NCBI RefSeq assembly: GCF_032477075.1
Contig: NZ_JAWDXO010000017.1
Span: 1 to 58,083, forward strand
Length of the DNA stretch: 58,083 bases
Reading direction: 5' to 3'
Source of the DNA: Fusobacterium sp.
Lineage (GTDB): Bacteria; Fusobacteriota; Fusobacteriia; Fusobacteriales; Fusobacteriaceae
The notes beneath the pieces are model-generated. The model saw only the letters and a list, made by a program, of their open reading frames with translations. It did not search any database and had not been told where the DNA came from. Positions 16,565 through 25,780 of the stretch are shown here, piece by piece; position 1 is the first letter of the stretch; the number at the start of each line of letters is the position of its first letter. The position numbers were made by a program, and so were the translations under genes.

Positions 16565-17638
16565 ATGAAATTTTTTGTATCTACAGGAGAAGTTTCAGGA
16601 GATTTACATCTTTCATATTTAGTGAAAGCTATGCTTGAGCAGGATAAAGATCTGAAATTTTATGGAGCAGCAGGAAATTATAGCAGAGCTCAAGGAGTAG
16701 AAGTAATACAGGATATAGACGAACTGGCTATAATGGGATTTACTGAAGTGTTCAAAAAATATAGTTTCTTAAAAAGGAAAGCAAGTGAATATATTGATTT
16801 TATAAAGAAAGAAAAAATAGATAAAGTAATTCTTGTAGATTATGGAGGATTTAATCTTAAATTTCTGGAGCTTTTAAAAAAAGAAATACCAGAAGTAGAG
16901 GTTTATTATTATATACCACCAAAGCTTTGGATATGGGGTAAAAATAGAATAACAAAGTTGATAAAAGCAGATCATATAATGGTTATTTTTCCTTGGGAAG
17001 TAGATTTTTATAAAGAACATAAAGTAAATGTTATATATTTTGGGAATCCATTTGTAGATAAGTACTCAATAATAGAAAGAACTGGAAATAATATACTTCT
17101 TCTTCCAGGAAGCAGAAAACAGGAGATAAGAAAACTTGTTCCAGTAATGTTGAAAGTAGTAGAGAAGAAAAAAAATGAAATTTTTATTTTAAAACTTTCC
17201 AGCAGAGAACATCTGAAATGGATAAATGAAGATTTAAATAAATATGAAAATTTAAAAATAGTATCAGATAAAAATTTGGCTGAATGTGTAAAAGAATCAA
17301 AAATAGCTATTGCAGCTTCTGGAACAGTAACACTGGAACTTGCCTTGATGGGTATTCCTGTTATTGTTGTTTATAAAACAAATTTTATAAATGCTTTTAT
17401 AGTAAGATATATTTTGAAAGTAGGGTTTGTTTCCCTGCCTAATCTCACTCTGAATAGAGAAGTATATCCAGAATTACTCCAAGAAAAATGCAATCCAGAA
17501 GAGATAGAAAAATATCTTGATTACTTTGAAAATTCCAAAGAGAAAATAGCTGAAGACATAGCTGAAGTGAGAAAAAAACTATCAGGAAAAGATGTTGTAA
17601 AGAGCTATGGAAATTTTCTGATTAAAGGAGAACAATGA
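16565..17638 (+). CDS. lpxB: Lipid-A-disaccharide synthase
   Basis: LpxB is a GT19 glycosyltransferase that joins lipid X to UDP-diacylglucosamine. The 357-residue protein starts KFFVSTGEVSGDLHLSYLVKAM and holds the family blocks YYIPPKLWIWGKNRI, FGNPFVDKY, LLPGSRKQEIRKLVPVM and AIAASGTVTLELALMGIPVIVVYKTN. It is about 25 residues shorter than E. coli LpxB but complete. AAAGGAG lies before ATG 16565. The msbA start overlaps its stop (ATGA), linking synthesis to export. Confidence 0.95.
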   Translation: MKFFVSTGEVSGDLHLSYLVKAMLEQDKDLKFYGAAGNYSRAQGVEVIQDIDELAIMGFTEVFKKYSFLKRKASEYIDFIKKEKIDKVILVDYGGFNLKFLELLKKEIPEVEVYYYIPPKLWIWGKNRITKLIKADHIMVIFPWEVDFYKEHKVNVIYFGNPFVDKYSIIERTGNNILLLPGSRKQEIRKLVPVMLKVVEKKKNEIFILKLSSREHLKWINEDLNKYENLKIVSDKNLAECVKESKIAIAASGTVTLELALMGIPVIVVYKTNFINAFIVRYILKVGFVSLPNLTLNREVYPELLQEKCNPEEIEKYLDYFENSKEKIAEDIAEVRKKLSGKDVVKSYGNFLIKGEQ

Positions 17639-19428
17639 TAGGGAAATTAAGTATATTTAAAAATAAATCTTTAAATACATTTTTAAGATATAGTTTAAAA
17701 TATAAATGGGTAATGACTGCAGTGGTATTTACATCAGCTGTAAGTTCAGCAATGGGAGCAGTTCCAGCATGGCTGAGTAAATATCTTATAGATGATGTAC
17801 TGGTAAATAAAAATGCAAGAATGATGGCTCTGGTAATAGGAGGAATATTTGTTTCTACTATATTGAAAGTAGTAACTGGTTACTTTTCTTCTATTTCGTC
17901 TAATTATGTAACTGAAACAATAAAAAGAGATATAAAAATAGATGTGTATTCACATCTTCAAAAACTACCAATGTCATATTTCAAGAGAAATAAACTTGGA
18001 GATATAATGGCAAGACTTTCTGGGGACTCTGCTACTTTAGGAAGAATAGGCTTTATTATATTTGATATGTTTAAAGAATTTCTTACAGTAGTGGCTCTTA
18101 CTTTCAGAATGTTTCAAGTAGACTATATTCTAGCTCTCATAGCTTTAATAGTAATGCCTCTTATTATAAGCACAGTAAAGAAATATACTAAAAAGATAAG
18201 AAAGTCTGGGAGAATCAGACAAGATACTTCTGGAGCAGTTACAGCATTTATTCAGGAAACTCTTTCTGGTATTTTTGTAATAAAAGCTTTTAATAATAGT
18301 GATGATATGATTGAAAAATATAAAGTTATAAGTAAGGATGAATTTGAAAAATCATATAAGAGCACAAAAATAAAAGCAAAGGTATCTCCTATCAATGAAG
18401 TAATAACAACTGTAATGGTTTTGCTGGTAGCTGCATATGGGGGATATCAGATAATTATTTTAAAGAGTATGACAGCAGGAGATCTTATTTCCTTTGTTAC
18501 TGCTTTGGGACTTATGAGCCAGCCATTAAAAAGACTTATAAGTAAAAATAATGATCTTCAGGAAGCTCTCCCATCAGCAGACAGAGTAATAGAAATATTA
18601 GATGTTCCTTTAGAGCAGGATTACTATGGTGAAGAAAAAGAACTTAAAACTGAAATAAAAGATATTAAATTTGAAAATTTATCATTTCATTATGATGATT
18701 CTCCAGAATTAATACTTAAAAATATAAATCTGAATGTAAAGGCAGGAGAAGTTGTAGCTCTTGTAGGAAAAAGCGGAAGTGGAAAAACTACTCTTGTAAA
18801 TCTTATACCTAGATTTTATGAAGTTACAGATGGAGCTATAAAAGTAAATGATATAGATATAAAAAATATTTCATTGAAAAAATACAGAGATTATATAGGG
18901 ATAGTTCCTCAGGAAAGTTTTCTCTTCAGTGGTTCTATTTCAGAAAATATAGCTTTTGGAAAAAATGGAGTCACAGAAGATGAGATAATAAAAGCAGCTA
19001 GAATGGCTAATGCATATGACTTTATTATGGAACTTCCAAATAAACTTGAAACAGAAGTAGGAGAAAGAGGTGTGCTTCTTTCAGGGGGGCAAAAGCAGAG
19101 AATAGCTATTGCCAGAGCTCTTATACAAAATCCGGAAATAATGATATTGGATGAAGCTACATCTGCTTTAGATACTGAATCTGAAAGACTGGTACAGGAT
19201 GCTTTAGATAAACTGATGGTAAACAGAACAACTTTTGTAATAGCCCATAGATTATCAACTATAATAAATGCAGATAAGATAGTTGTAATGGAAAATGGGG
19301 AAATAAAAGAAATAGGAACTCATCAGGAACTGCTTGAATTCAAAGGATTGTATAAACATTTTTATGAAATACAGTTTGGAAAAAAAGAAAAGATAAAAGA
19401 AAAAATAGAAGAGAAAGTATTAATATAA
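17635..19428 (+). CDS. msbA: Lipid A ABC exporter MsbA
   Basis: A 597-residue half-transporter with six membrane helices in the first 310 residues and a C-terminal ATPase: Walker A GKSGSGKTT, Q-loop VPQESFLFSG, signature LLSGGQKQRIAIARA, Walker B MILDEATSALD and switch IAHRLSTI. As the gene overlaps lpxB by four bases and closes the lipid A block, flipping of core-lipid A across the inner membrane is the natural function. Homologues exporting other lipids or drugs look alike, but context strongly favours MsbA. The rph gene follows after 32 bases. Confidence 0.93.
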   Translation: MIGKLSIFKNKSLNTFLRYSLKYKWVMTAVVFTSAVSSAMGAVPAWLSKYLIDDVLVNKNARMMALVIGGIFVSTILKVVTGYFSSISSNYVTETIKRDIKIDVYSHLQKLPMSYFKRNKLGDIMARLSGDSATLGRIGFIIFDMFKEFLTVVALTFRMFQVDYILALIALIVMPLIISTVKKYTKKIRKSGRIRQDTSGAVTAFIQETLSGIFVIKAFNNSDDMIEKYKVISKDEFEKSYKSTKIKAKVSPINEVITTVMVLLVAAYGGYQIIILKSMTAGDLISFVTALGLMSQPLKRLISKNNDLQEALPSADRVIEILDVPLEQDYYGEEKELKTEIKDIKFENLSFHYDDSPELILKNINLNVKAGEVVALVGKSGSGKTTLVNLIPRFYEVTDGAIKVNDIDIKNISLKKYRDYIGIVPQESFLFSGSISENIAFGKNGVTEDEIIKAARMANAYDFIMELPNKLETEVGERGVLLSGGQKQRIAIARALIQNPEIMILDEATSALDTESERLVQDALDKLMVNRTTFVIAHRLSTIINADKIVVMENGEIKEIGTHQELLEFKGLYKHFYEIQFGKKEKIKEKIEEKVLI

Positions 19429-19460
19429 AAAACTGGCAGATTAAGAGGAGAAATATAATA

Positions 19461-20225
19461 ATGGAAGTCAAAGAAATGATAATAGAAGAAGATTTAAGAA
19501 CTCTGAAATTAAGAGAAGATGGAAGAAAAACAGACAGCCTTAGAGATATAAAAATAACAAAAAACTTTAATCTTTATGCAGAAGGATCAGTATTAATAGA
19601 ATTTGGAAATACAAAAGTAATATGTACAGCTTCTGTAAGTGAAAAAGTGCCACCTTTCATGAGGGGGCAAGGTAAAGGTTGGCTTACAGCTGAGTATTCT
19701 ATGATTCCTAGAGCTACTGGAGAAAGGAATCAAAGGGAATCAGCAAAAGGGAAACTTTCTGGAAGAACTATGGAAATACAAAGGCTTATAGGGAGAGCCT
19801 TAAGAACAGCTGTAGATTTGGATAAATTAGGAGAGAGAACTATAACTATTGATTGTGATGTTATTCAGGCAGATGGAGGAACTAGAACTACATCTATATC
19901 AGGAGGATTTATAGCTCTGGCTTTAGCAGTAAAAAAACTTATGAAAGATAGAGTTCTGTCTGTAAATCCAATAGTTTCTAATGTGGCTGCTATAAGTGTA
20001 GGTGTTGTAAGAGGAACTCCAATGCTTGACTTGATGTATACTGAAGATTCTGCAGCAGAAGTAGATATGAATGTTGTAATGAATGGTAAGGGAGAATTTG
20101 TTGAGGTACAGGGAACAGGAGAAGAAGCTACTTATACAAGAAAAGAACTCAATGAACTTATAGATTTAGCAGAAGTTGGAATAAAAGAAATAATCAAGCT
20201 TCAAAATGAAATAATAGGAGAATAG
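19461..20225 (+). CDS. rph: Ribonuclease PH
   Basis: A phosphorolytic 3'-5' exoribonuclease that trims tRNA 3' ends. The 254-residue protein contains RPDGRK-like REDGRKTDSLRDIKI near residue 17, the phosphate-binding block GWLTAEYSMIPRAT and RESAKGKLSGRTMEIQRLIGRALR, the catalytic segment TITIDCDVIQADGGTRT and the C-terminal EVQGTGEEATYTRKEL. ATG 19461 follows GAGGAG by 10 bases. rdgB starts 5 bases after the stop; rph and rdgB are neighbours in many bacteria. Confidence 0.95.
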   Translation: MEVKEMIIEEDLRTLKLREDGRKTDSLRDIKITKNFNLYAEGSVLIEFGNTKVICTASVSEKVPPFMRGQGKGWLTAEYSMIPRATGERNQRESAKGKLSGRTMEIQRLIGRALRTAVDLDKLGERTITIDCDVIQADGGTRTTSISGGFIALALAVKKLMKDRVLSVNPIVSNVAAISVGVVRGTPMLDLMYTEDSAAEVDMNVVMNGKGEFVEVQGTGEEATYTRKELNELIDLAEVGIKEIIKLQNEIIGE

Positions 20226-20230
20226 ATATC

Positions 20231-20821
20231 ATGAAAATATTTCTAGCAACAGGGAATAAACATAAAATAGAGGAAATAACAGCTATTTTTAAAAATGTAA
20301 AAAATATAGAGATACTTTCTATTAAAGATGGGATAGACATACCAGAAGTGATAGAAGATGGAGATACTTTTGAAGCAAATTCTGCTAAGAAAGCATTGGA
20401 AATAGCAAAATATACTGGAATGATAACAATAGCTGATGATTCAGGATTATGTGTAGATGCTTTAAATGGAGCACCAGGAGTATACTCAGCCAGATATTCT
20501 GGAGAAAATGCAACAGATGATTCTAATAATAAGAAATTGATTAGAGAATTACAAGGAAAAGAAAATAGAAAAGCTCACTTTGTAAGTGTGGTTACTCTAG
20601 GAAAACCAGATGGAAGAAGTTATTCTTTCAGAGGAGAGGTAGCAGGGAAAATAATAGATGAACCAAGAGGAGATAAAGGATTTGGATATGATCCTCATTT
20701 CTTTGTAGCTGAATATGGAAAGACACTTGCAGAAATGCCGGATATAAAAAATATAATAAGTCATAGAGCTAATGCACTAAAAAAACTTGAAGCAGAGCTG
20801 GAAGATATATTAAAAGGTTAG
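20231..20821 (+). CDS. rdgB: XTP/dITP diphosphatase (RdgB/HAM1)
   Basis: A 196-residue house-cleaning pyrophosphatase that removes inosine and xanthosine triphosphates. Motifs are the N-terminal FLATGNKHKIEEI, DGDTFEANSAKKA, ADDSGLCVDALNGAPGVYSARY, GKIIDEPRGDKGFGYDPHF and the C-terminal SHRANALKKLE. It is the last gene of the pcrA-lpx operon; a terminator lies about 25 bases downstream. Confidence 0.95.
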   Translation: MKIFLATGNKHKIEEITAIFKNVKNIEILSIKDGIDIPEVIEDGDTFEANSAKKALEIAKYTGMITIADDSGLCVDALNGAPGVYSARYSGENATDDSNNKKLIRELQGKENRKAHFVSVVTLGKPDGRSYSFRGEVAGKIIDEPRGDKGFGYDPHFFVAEYGKTLAEMPDIKNIISHRANALKKLEAELEDILKG

Positions 20822-20844
20822 AAAATAAAATATGTAATAGTTAA

Positions 20845-20880
20845 AAAGACTGATTAAAAAGTAAATCAGTCTTTAATTTT
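20845..20880 (+). terminator. Terminator of the pcrA-lpx-rph-rdgB operon
   Basis: An 11-bp stem (20845-20855 with 20864-20874) followed by AATTTTTAATTT. Confidence 0.82.
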
Positions 20881-21009
20881 TAATTTCTATCTTTATGATG
20901 TACAAATTTATAAATTATAAATAGGTTTTTATGAATATTTAGATATTTTAAAATATAAGATATCATAATTGTCTAAATAATAATTGAAGTTTTTTCTTTT
21001 ATAACTTTA

Positions 21010-21018
21010 TGATATAAT
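21010..21018 (+). promoter_or_regulatory. Extended -10 promoter of hslU
   Basis: TGA immediately precedes a perfect TATAAT at 21013-21018. No good -35 hexamer is seen at 16-18 bp, so the extended -10 would carry recognition. It shows that hslU is transcribed independently of rdgB. Confidence 0.5.
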
Positions 21019-21066
21019 AAGTTTAGTGTAAAATTATTTAAAATGCGAAGCAAAAAAGGAGAGATA

Positions 21067-22383
21067 ATGGACAGAGGACTTACTCCAAAGAGGATAGTGG
21101 AAGAACTCAATAAATATATAATATCACAGGAAGAAGCGAAAAAAAATGTTGCTATTTCTTTAAGAAATAGAGATAGAAGAAAAAGTATAGAAGATGAGGA
21201 ATTAAGGAGAGAGATTACTCCTAAAAATATAATTCTTATGGGTCCAACAGGAGTTGGAAAAACAGAAATAGCAAGAAGGATAGCAAAAATAGCTGATGCT
21301 CCATTTTTAAAAGTAGAAGCAACTAAATATACTGAAGTAGGATATGTTGGAAAAGATGTAGAAAGCATAATAAAAGATTTAACTGCTCTTACATATAGAA
21401 AAATGAAAGAACAGAAATTTAATGAATTAAGAGAAGAAGCTTATGAAACAGCATTAGAAAAAGCAGCAAAGCTTGTAAAACCATATGATACTCTTAATGA
21501 TGAGGAAAAAGCTAAAATTATGCAGGATATTGATGAAGGAAAATATGATGATATAGAAGTTGAAATAGAAAAAACTAAAAAAGATCTGGATCTCCCAATA
21601 ATAGAAGTTGTTTCTGGAAGTGATGATACTTCAGGAATTGGAAGTATTTTAGATCAGGTAATGGCTGGAGTATCTGGAAAAAGTAAAAAAATGATAACTA
21701 CTGTAAAAAATGCTATTGGAATAATAATGGATGAAGAAGTAGAAAAGAAGCTTGACTTAGATACTTTAAACGAAGAAGTTATAGAAAATGTAGAAAATAA
21801 TGGAATTATCTTTATTGATGAAATAGATAAAATAGCTGAAAGAGATGGAGTAGGAAAAGGAGAAGTTTCAAGACAGGGAGTACAGAGAGATATTCTTCCA
21901 ATAATAGAAGGAAGTACAGTTATGACAAAATTTGGACCTGTAAAGACAGATCATATTCTCTTTATTGCAGCTGGTGCATTTACACAGAGTTCACCATCAG
22001 ATTTAATGCCTGAATTACAAGGAAGATTTCCAATAAGAGTGAAATTAAAAAATTTAGAGAGAGAAGATTTTGTAAAAATACTGACAGATGTAGAATATAA
22101 TCTTCTTGATCAATATACAGCAATGCTGGCTACTGATAATGTAGAACTTTCTTTCACAAAGGGAGCTATAGAAAAAATAGCAGATATAACAGCTGTAATG
22201 AATGAAAAAATAGAAAATATAGGAGCAAGAAGACTTTCAGCAGTAGTGGAAGAATTATTGAGAGAAGTAATGTATGAAGCTCCATATGAAAAAAAGAAAA
22301 AAGTAAATATAGATGCTAATTTTGTAAAAAAGATATTTAAGAAAGAAAATGAAGAAGAAAATTTAGATAAATATATTCTTTAA
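21067..22383 (+). CDS. hslU: HslU, ATPase subunit of the HslUV protease
   Basis: An AAA+ unfoldase of 438 residues, close to the usual length. Features are LTPKRIVEELNKYIISQ, Walker A GPTGVGKTEIARRIA, the pore segment TEVGYVGKDVESII, Walker B IIFIDEIDKIAERDG, and the sensor region TQSSPSDLMPELQGRFPIRV. The inserted I-domain lies between the two Walker motifs. The C-terminus LDKYIL keeps the hydrophobic tail that docks into HslV. ATG 21067 is preferred over 21043 because AAAGGAG lies 5-6 bases upstream. Unusually, hslV is not adjacent: rdgB lies upstream and a MATE gene downstream. Confidence 0.94.
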   Translation: MDRGLTPKRIVEELNKYIISQEEAKKNVAISLRNRDRRKSIEDEELRREITPKNIILMGPTGVGKTEIARRIAKIADAPFLKVEATKYTEVGYVGKDVESIIKDLTALTYRKMKEQKFNELREEAYETALEKAAKLVKPYDTLNDEEKAKIMQDIDEGKYDDIEVEIEKTKKDLDLPIIEVVSGSDDTSGIGSILDQVMAGVSGKSKKMITTVKNAIGIIMDEEVEKKLDLDTLNEEVIENVENNGIIFIDEIDKIAERDGVGKGEVSRQGVQRDILPIIEGSTVMTKFGPVKTDHILFIAAGAFTQSSPSDLMPELQGRFPIRVKLKNLEREDFVKILTDVEYNLLDQYTAMLATDNVELSFTKGAIEKIADITAVMNEKIENIGARRLSAVVEELLREVMYEAPYEKKKKVNIDANFVKKIFKKENEEENLDKYIL

Positions 22384-22647
22384 AATGAAAAGAGATTAAT
22401 CAAGAAGTTAAAGTAAATTTTATAAGTTTGGAAATTAGAGAGGTTTGTGTAATTAATGATGTGATTAAAACGTGAAAAACAGTATGTCTGAGTTCCAGTA
22501 ATTAAGCAATTAATTACTGAGATGCAACAGTGGAGCTGTTGTAATCATCCATTTATTTTTAGTTTTAGGAACGAAATTAATAACAAATCTTTCTACTGGA
22601 AAACTTTTAAAATTATACTTCCCTTGATGAAATAATCTCTTTTTTTG
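22384..22647. other. Intergenic region with two hairpins, no gene recognised
   Basis: This region is 3' to both hslU and the MATE gene. It holds a 10-bp inverted repeat (22496-22505 with 22510-22519) and a second hairpin CAACAG/CTGTTG (22525-22530 with 22536-22541). It is less AT-rich than the surrounding spacers. No convincing promoter, open frame or T-run terminator accompanies the hairpins. It may be a 3'-UTR element, a small RNA or a decayed repeat. Confidence 0.4.
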
Positions 22648-24024
22648 TTATATGGAATTTTTATCTTTCTTTATTACTGATACCCATGGAGTCTTTGTAA
22701 CTATGTAATAAAAAAGAAGACCAGCCACAGTGTTAGAAACTAGATTTCCCCAGAATACAGAATCAACTCCAAGCCATTTTTTAGTTATTATGATAAAAAT
22801 ATATCTTATCAGCCATACTCTTAAAAGTCCCATAATTAATGGCAGTCTTGTTCTTCCCAAACCTATAAAAGCACCTTGTGAGACCATAAATAAACCAAAA
22901 CCTACAATTGAGAAAGTATAAATTTTTAATGAATGATCAGCTAGTTTTACTATATCTTCATGAGTCTGAAATAATCTCACAAGAAAATTACTGCTTGGAA
23001 GAAATATCACAATAAGAATAAAAGAAATAACTAAACTTACTAATGAACCATATTTAAAAGACTTCTCAGCATTTTCAGGCTTTTCAGCTCCAATATTCAT
23101 ACTGACCATAGTTGTTACAGTAGTACCAATGGAAGAAGGAAGAGTAAAACACATAGTATTGAGATTACTTGCAATAGTTTGAGCTGTAAGAACTATTGCT
23201 CCATACTTTTCCACTTCCATATTTATAAGAAAAAATCCAAAATTTATCAGTGAATAAGTTATCATAGAAGGAAAAGCTAATACTAAAACTTTTTTCAATA
23301 GAGGAAAGTCAGGATAATAACCTTTTAGGACAAGCTGTGTTTCGCTTTTTTTGATAAACAGATCATAAAACATCCAGACAGCAATAATAATGTATGAGCA
23401 AAGTGAAGCCATAACAGCTCCGATTATTCCAAGATGAAAAATTGCAAGAAATAAAGTGTTAAATATAATTTTTAACAGGAGTAAAATTATTATTCTGATT
23501 AAAGTTGCCTCTGGCTGACCAGTAGCATTTTTTATTGCATTATATATTGCAGCCATAAATAATAATGGAATGACAATTGAATAAAGACTTAAATAAAGAA
23601 GAACTTCATGAGCTATTTCAGCATTTATATTTTGTGATACAATAGAAGCAAAAATAATAGAAGTAGGAGCTACTAGCAGACCTATAAAAAATGCAAAAAC
23701 CATAATCTGAGTGGAAACCTTTTTTACTTTTTCTAAATCTCCTGTTCCATTAATCTGACCAACAATAGCCATAGAAGCCACACCTAATCCTAAAGACAAG
23801 GCATTGAGTATGTTTATTATAGGTTGCCCAAAACCAACTGCTGCTGCCACAAGATACCCAGAGGTATGATTTAAAAATAGTCCATCTGATAATGGTATGA
23901 GAGACGAAACCATACCCATTAAAACAGTAGGAAGAGATAAAAAAAGCAGAGTATTGAGAATATTTCCATTGAGAATCATCTCACGTCTCTTTTGAACATT
24001 TGATGATAAAAGATTTATTTTCAT
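22648..24024 (-). CDS. MATE-family multidrug/Na+ antiporter
   Basis: A 458-residue protein with about 12 membrane helices. The MATE features are visible: the early SLPTVLMGMVSSLIPLSDGLFLN segment, GFGQPIINILNALSLGLGVASMAIVGQ, and a second half starting FPSMITYSLINFGFFLINMEVEKYG with internal twofold similarity. Such proteins export cationic drugs, dyes or flavins in exchange for Na+ or H+; the substrate cannot be assigned. ATG 24024 is chosen because AAGGAGG lies 9 bases upstream; the longer frame starts at a TTG (24057) without a binding site. It is transcribed divergently from the ABC importer. Confidence 0.88.
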   Translation of the reverse strand: MKINLLSSNVQKRREMILNGNILNTLLFLSLPTVLMGMVSSLIPLSDGLFLNHTSGYLVAAAVGFGQPIINILNALSLGLGVASMAIVGQINGTGDLEKVKKVSTQIMVFAFFIGLLVAPTSIIFASIVSQNINAEIAHEVLLYLSLYSIVIPLLFMAAIYNAIKNATGQPEATLIRIIILLLLKIIFNTLFLAIFHLGIIGAVMASLCSYIIIAVWMFYDLFIKKSETQLVLKGYYPDFPLLKKVLVLAFPSMITYSLINFGFFLINMEVEKYGAIVLTAQTIASNLNTMCFTLPSSIGTTVTTMVSMNIGAEKPENAEKSFKYGSLVSLVISFILIVIFLPSSNFLVRLFQTHEDIVKLADHSLKIYTFSIVGFGLFMVSQGAFIGLGRTRLPLIMGLLRVWLIRYIFIIITKKWLGVDSVFWGNLVSNTVAGLLFYYIVTKTPWVSVIKKDKNSI

Positions 24025-24078
24025 TATACTATTCCTCCTTAATATATTTGCTTTCAATGAAGAATTATAAAAAACAAA

Positions 24079-24113
24079 AATTTACAGAATAAAAATAAAT
24101 TTATCTGTAAATT
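24079..24113 (-). promoter_or_regulatory. Inverted repeat in the MATE gene leader
   Basis: A perfect 10-bp inverted repeat (24079-24088 with 24104-24113, 15-base spacer) lies between a plausible minus-strand promoter (TTGACT as AGTCAA at 24137-24142) and the MATE start. It could be an operator at the transcription start or an mRNA hairpin. Confidence 0.4.
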
Positions 24114-24186
24114 CTATTTATAAAATCTATTCTTTGAGTCAATGTTTTTATTTTTTATTGTAACATATTTTTTCTATAAAAAGAAC

Positions 24187-24202
24187 AAAAGTTATAACTT
24201 TT
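24187..24202. promoter_or_regulatory. 16-bp palindrome between MATE and ABC importer genes
   Basis: AAAAGTTATAACTTTT is perfectly palindromic, and a second half-site GTTATAA follows at about 24211. It lies in the divergent promoter region and is a candidate operator for either side. No regulator is encoded next to it. Confidence 0.4.
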
Positions 24203-24291
24203 TTCAGAATGTTATAAATGATTTTTAGGTATTACATTTTTATTGAATTTATGTTAAACTTGAGTTGATATTAAAATTAAAATAAAGTGAA

Positions 24292-25062
24292 GTGAATAGT
24301 TTGAAAAGGGAAAAATTAAAAGGGATATATTTAATTGTACTTATTTTGTTTATATGGACAGTAGGAGCATATTATAATTTATGGAATAGTTATATAATTC
24401 CAGCTCCATCAAAGATAATTAATTCTTTTGTGAAACTGATAGAAAATGGAAAATTAATAAAACATATAGCTATAAGTTTAAGACGTATATTTATAGGTTT
24501 TTCTATTACTGTTTTTTTAGCAGTTCCTTTAGGAATCTTCTTTGGAGCTTTTACAAATATTTATGCCTATTTTAGACCTATTTTTGAATTTTTTCGTCAT
24601 ACTCCTCCTCTGGCACTTATACCAATGATAATTTTGTGGTTTGGAATAGGAGAAACTTCTAAAATTGTGATTATAGTACTAGCATCATTTTTTCCAGTAT
24701 TTTTAAATGTATTAAAGGGTATAGGAGGCTGTGACAGAAAGTACATAGAAGTTGGAAAAGTTTTTAATTTATCTCAAAAAGATATATTTTTAAAAATAAT
24801 ACTTCCCAATTCAGTTCCAGATATATTGATAGGATTAAAACTAGGAATAGGATATAGTTGGAGAGCTATAATTGGAGCTGAACTTATAGCTGCTTCCTCA
24901 GGAATAGGATATCTCATATTAGATGCTCAGCAGATTTCAAGATCAGACATAGTTATGTTAGGGATAATAGTAATAGGGACTTTAGGGATAACAACAGATA
25001 ACATATTTTCCAAAGCTGTTTCTGTTTATATAAAAAGGAAACGAGGGGATTACTTTGAATAA
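24292..25062 (+). CDS. ABC transporter permease, sulfonate/nitrate/taurine type
   Basis: A 256-residue inner-membrane permease with six helices and the EAA-type loop GGCDRKYIEVGKVFNLSQKDIF followed by ILPNSVPDILIGLKLGIGYSW. It resembles SsuC/TauC. The start is uncertain: GTG 24292 and TTG 24301 are both possible, and neither has a strong binding site. Downstream come the ATPase (8-base overlap) and the binding lipoprotein, giving a complete importer. The set lacks sulfonate-oxidising enzymes, so the solute is open; aromatic or aliphatic sulfonates, taurine, nitrate-like anions and thiamine pyrimidines use this class. Confidence 0.85.
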   Translation: MNSLKREKLKGIYLIVLILFIWTVGAYYNLWNSYIIPAPSKIINSFVKLIENGKLIKHIAISLRRIFIGFSITVFLAVPLGIFFGAFTNIYAYFRPIFEFFRHTPPLALIPMIILWFGIGETSKIVIIVLASFFPVFLNVLKGIGGCDRKYIEVGKVFNLSQKDIFLKIILPNSVPDILIGLKLGIGYSWRAIIGAELIAASSGIGYLILDAQQISRSDIVMLGIIVIGTLGITTDNIFSKAVSVYIKRKRGDYFE

Positions 25063-25765
25063 TATGTATAGCATCTCAGATCTTAAAAAAATATTTGAGA
25101 TAAGTGGAAATAAGAAAATAATCTTTGAAAATATGAATTTAGAAATAGATAATAAGAAGATAACAATTATTCTTGGAAAAAGTGGCTGTGGAAAAACTAC
25201 ACTTTTGAGAATGATAGCTGGTCTGGAAGATGTAACAGATGGCAGAATAGATTTTTATAATAAAAATGAGGAAAGGGTAAAAGCAAAAATAGGAATGGTC
25301 TTTCAGGAAAGCCGTTTGATGCCTTGGCTTACAGTAAAAGAAAATATAGAAATACATGGAAATAAAATAGATACAGATAAATATTTAGAAATGATATCTT
25401 TAGAAGAATTTAAAGACGCTTATCCATCACAATTATCTGGAGGAATGGCTCAAAGAGTAGCAATAGCAAGAGCTCTGTCCTATCAGCCAGATACGCTTTT
25501 AATGGATGAGCCTTTTTCAGCTTTAGATTATTTTACAAGGGAACAGCTTCAAAGAGAGATAATAAAAGTATACAAAAAGACTGGAACAGGAATAATTTTT
25601 GTCACTCATAATATAGATGAAGCTTTAATGCTTGGGCATAGAATAGTAGTTATAAGTGAAGGGAAATTATACAACTATGATATAGCAAAAAATTTTCCAA
25701 GAGATATAGGAGATATGGAACTTATTAATTTAAAAAAAGAAATTTTGAATAAAATAAATAATTAA
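25055..25765 (+). CDS. ABC transporter ATPase, SsuB/TauB type
   Basis: A 236-residue nucleotide-binding protein with Walker A GKSGCGKTT, Q-loop VFQESRLMPWLT, signature LSGGMAQRVAIARA, Walker B TLLMDEPFSALD and switch FVTHNIDEA. The RLMPWL sequence after the Q-loop is typical of the nitrate/sulfonate subfamily. TTG 25055 follows GAGGGG and overlaps the permease by 8 bases. It energises the importer with its neighbours. Confidence 0.92.
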   Translation: MNNMYSISDLKKIFEISGNKKIIFENMNLEIDNKKITIILGKSGCGKTTLLRMIAGLEDVTDGRIDFYNKNEERVKAKIGMVFQESRLMPWLTVKENIEIHGNKIDTDKYLEMISLEEFKDAYPSQLSGGMAQRVAIARALSYQPDTLLMDEPFSALDYFTREQLQREIIKVYKKTGTGIIFVTHNIDEALMLGHRIVVISEGKLYNYDIAKNFPRDIGDMELINLKKEILNKINN

Positions 25766-25780
25766 TTATGGAGGGAAAGA

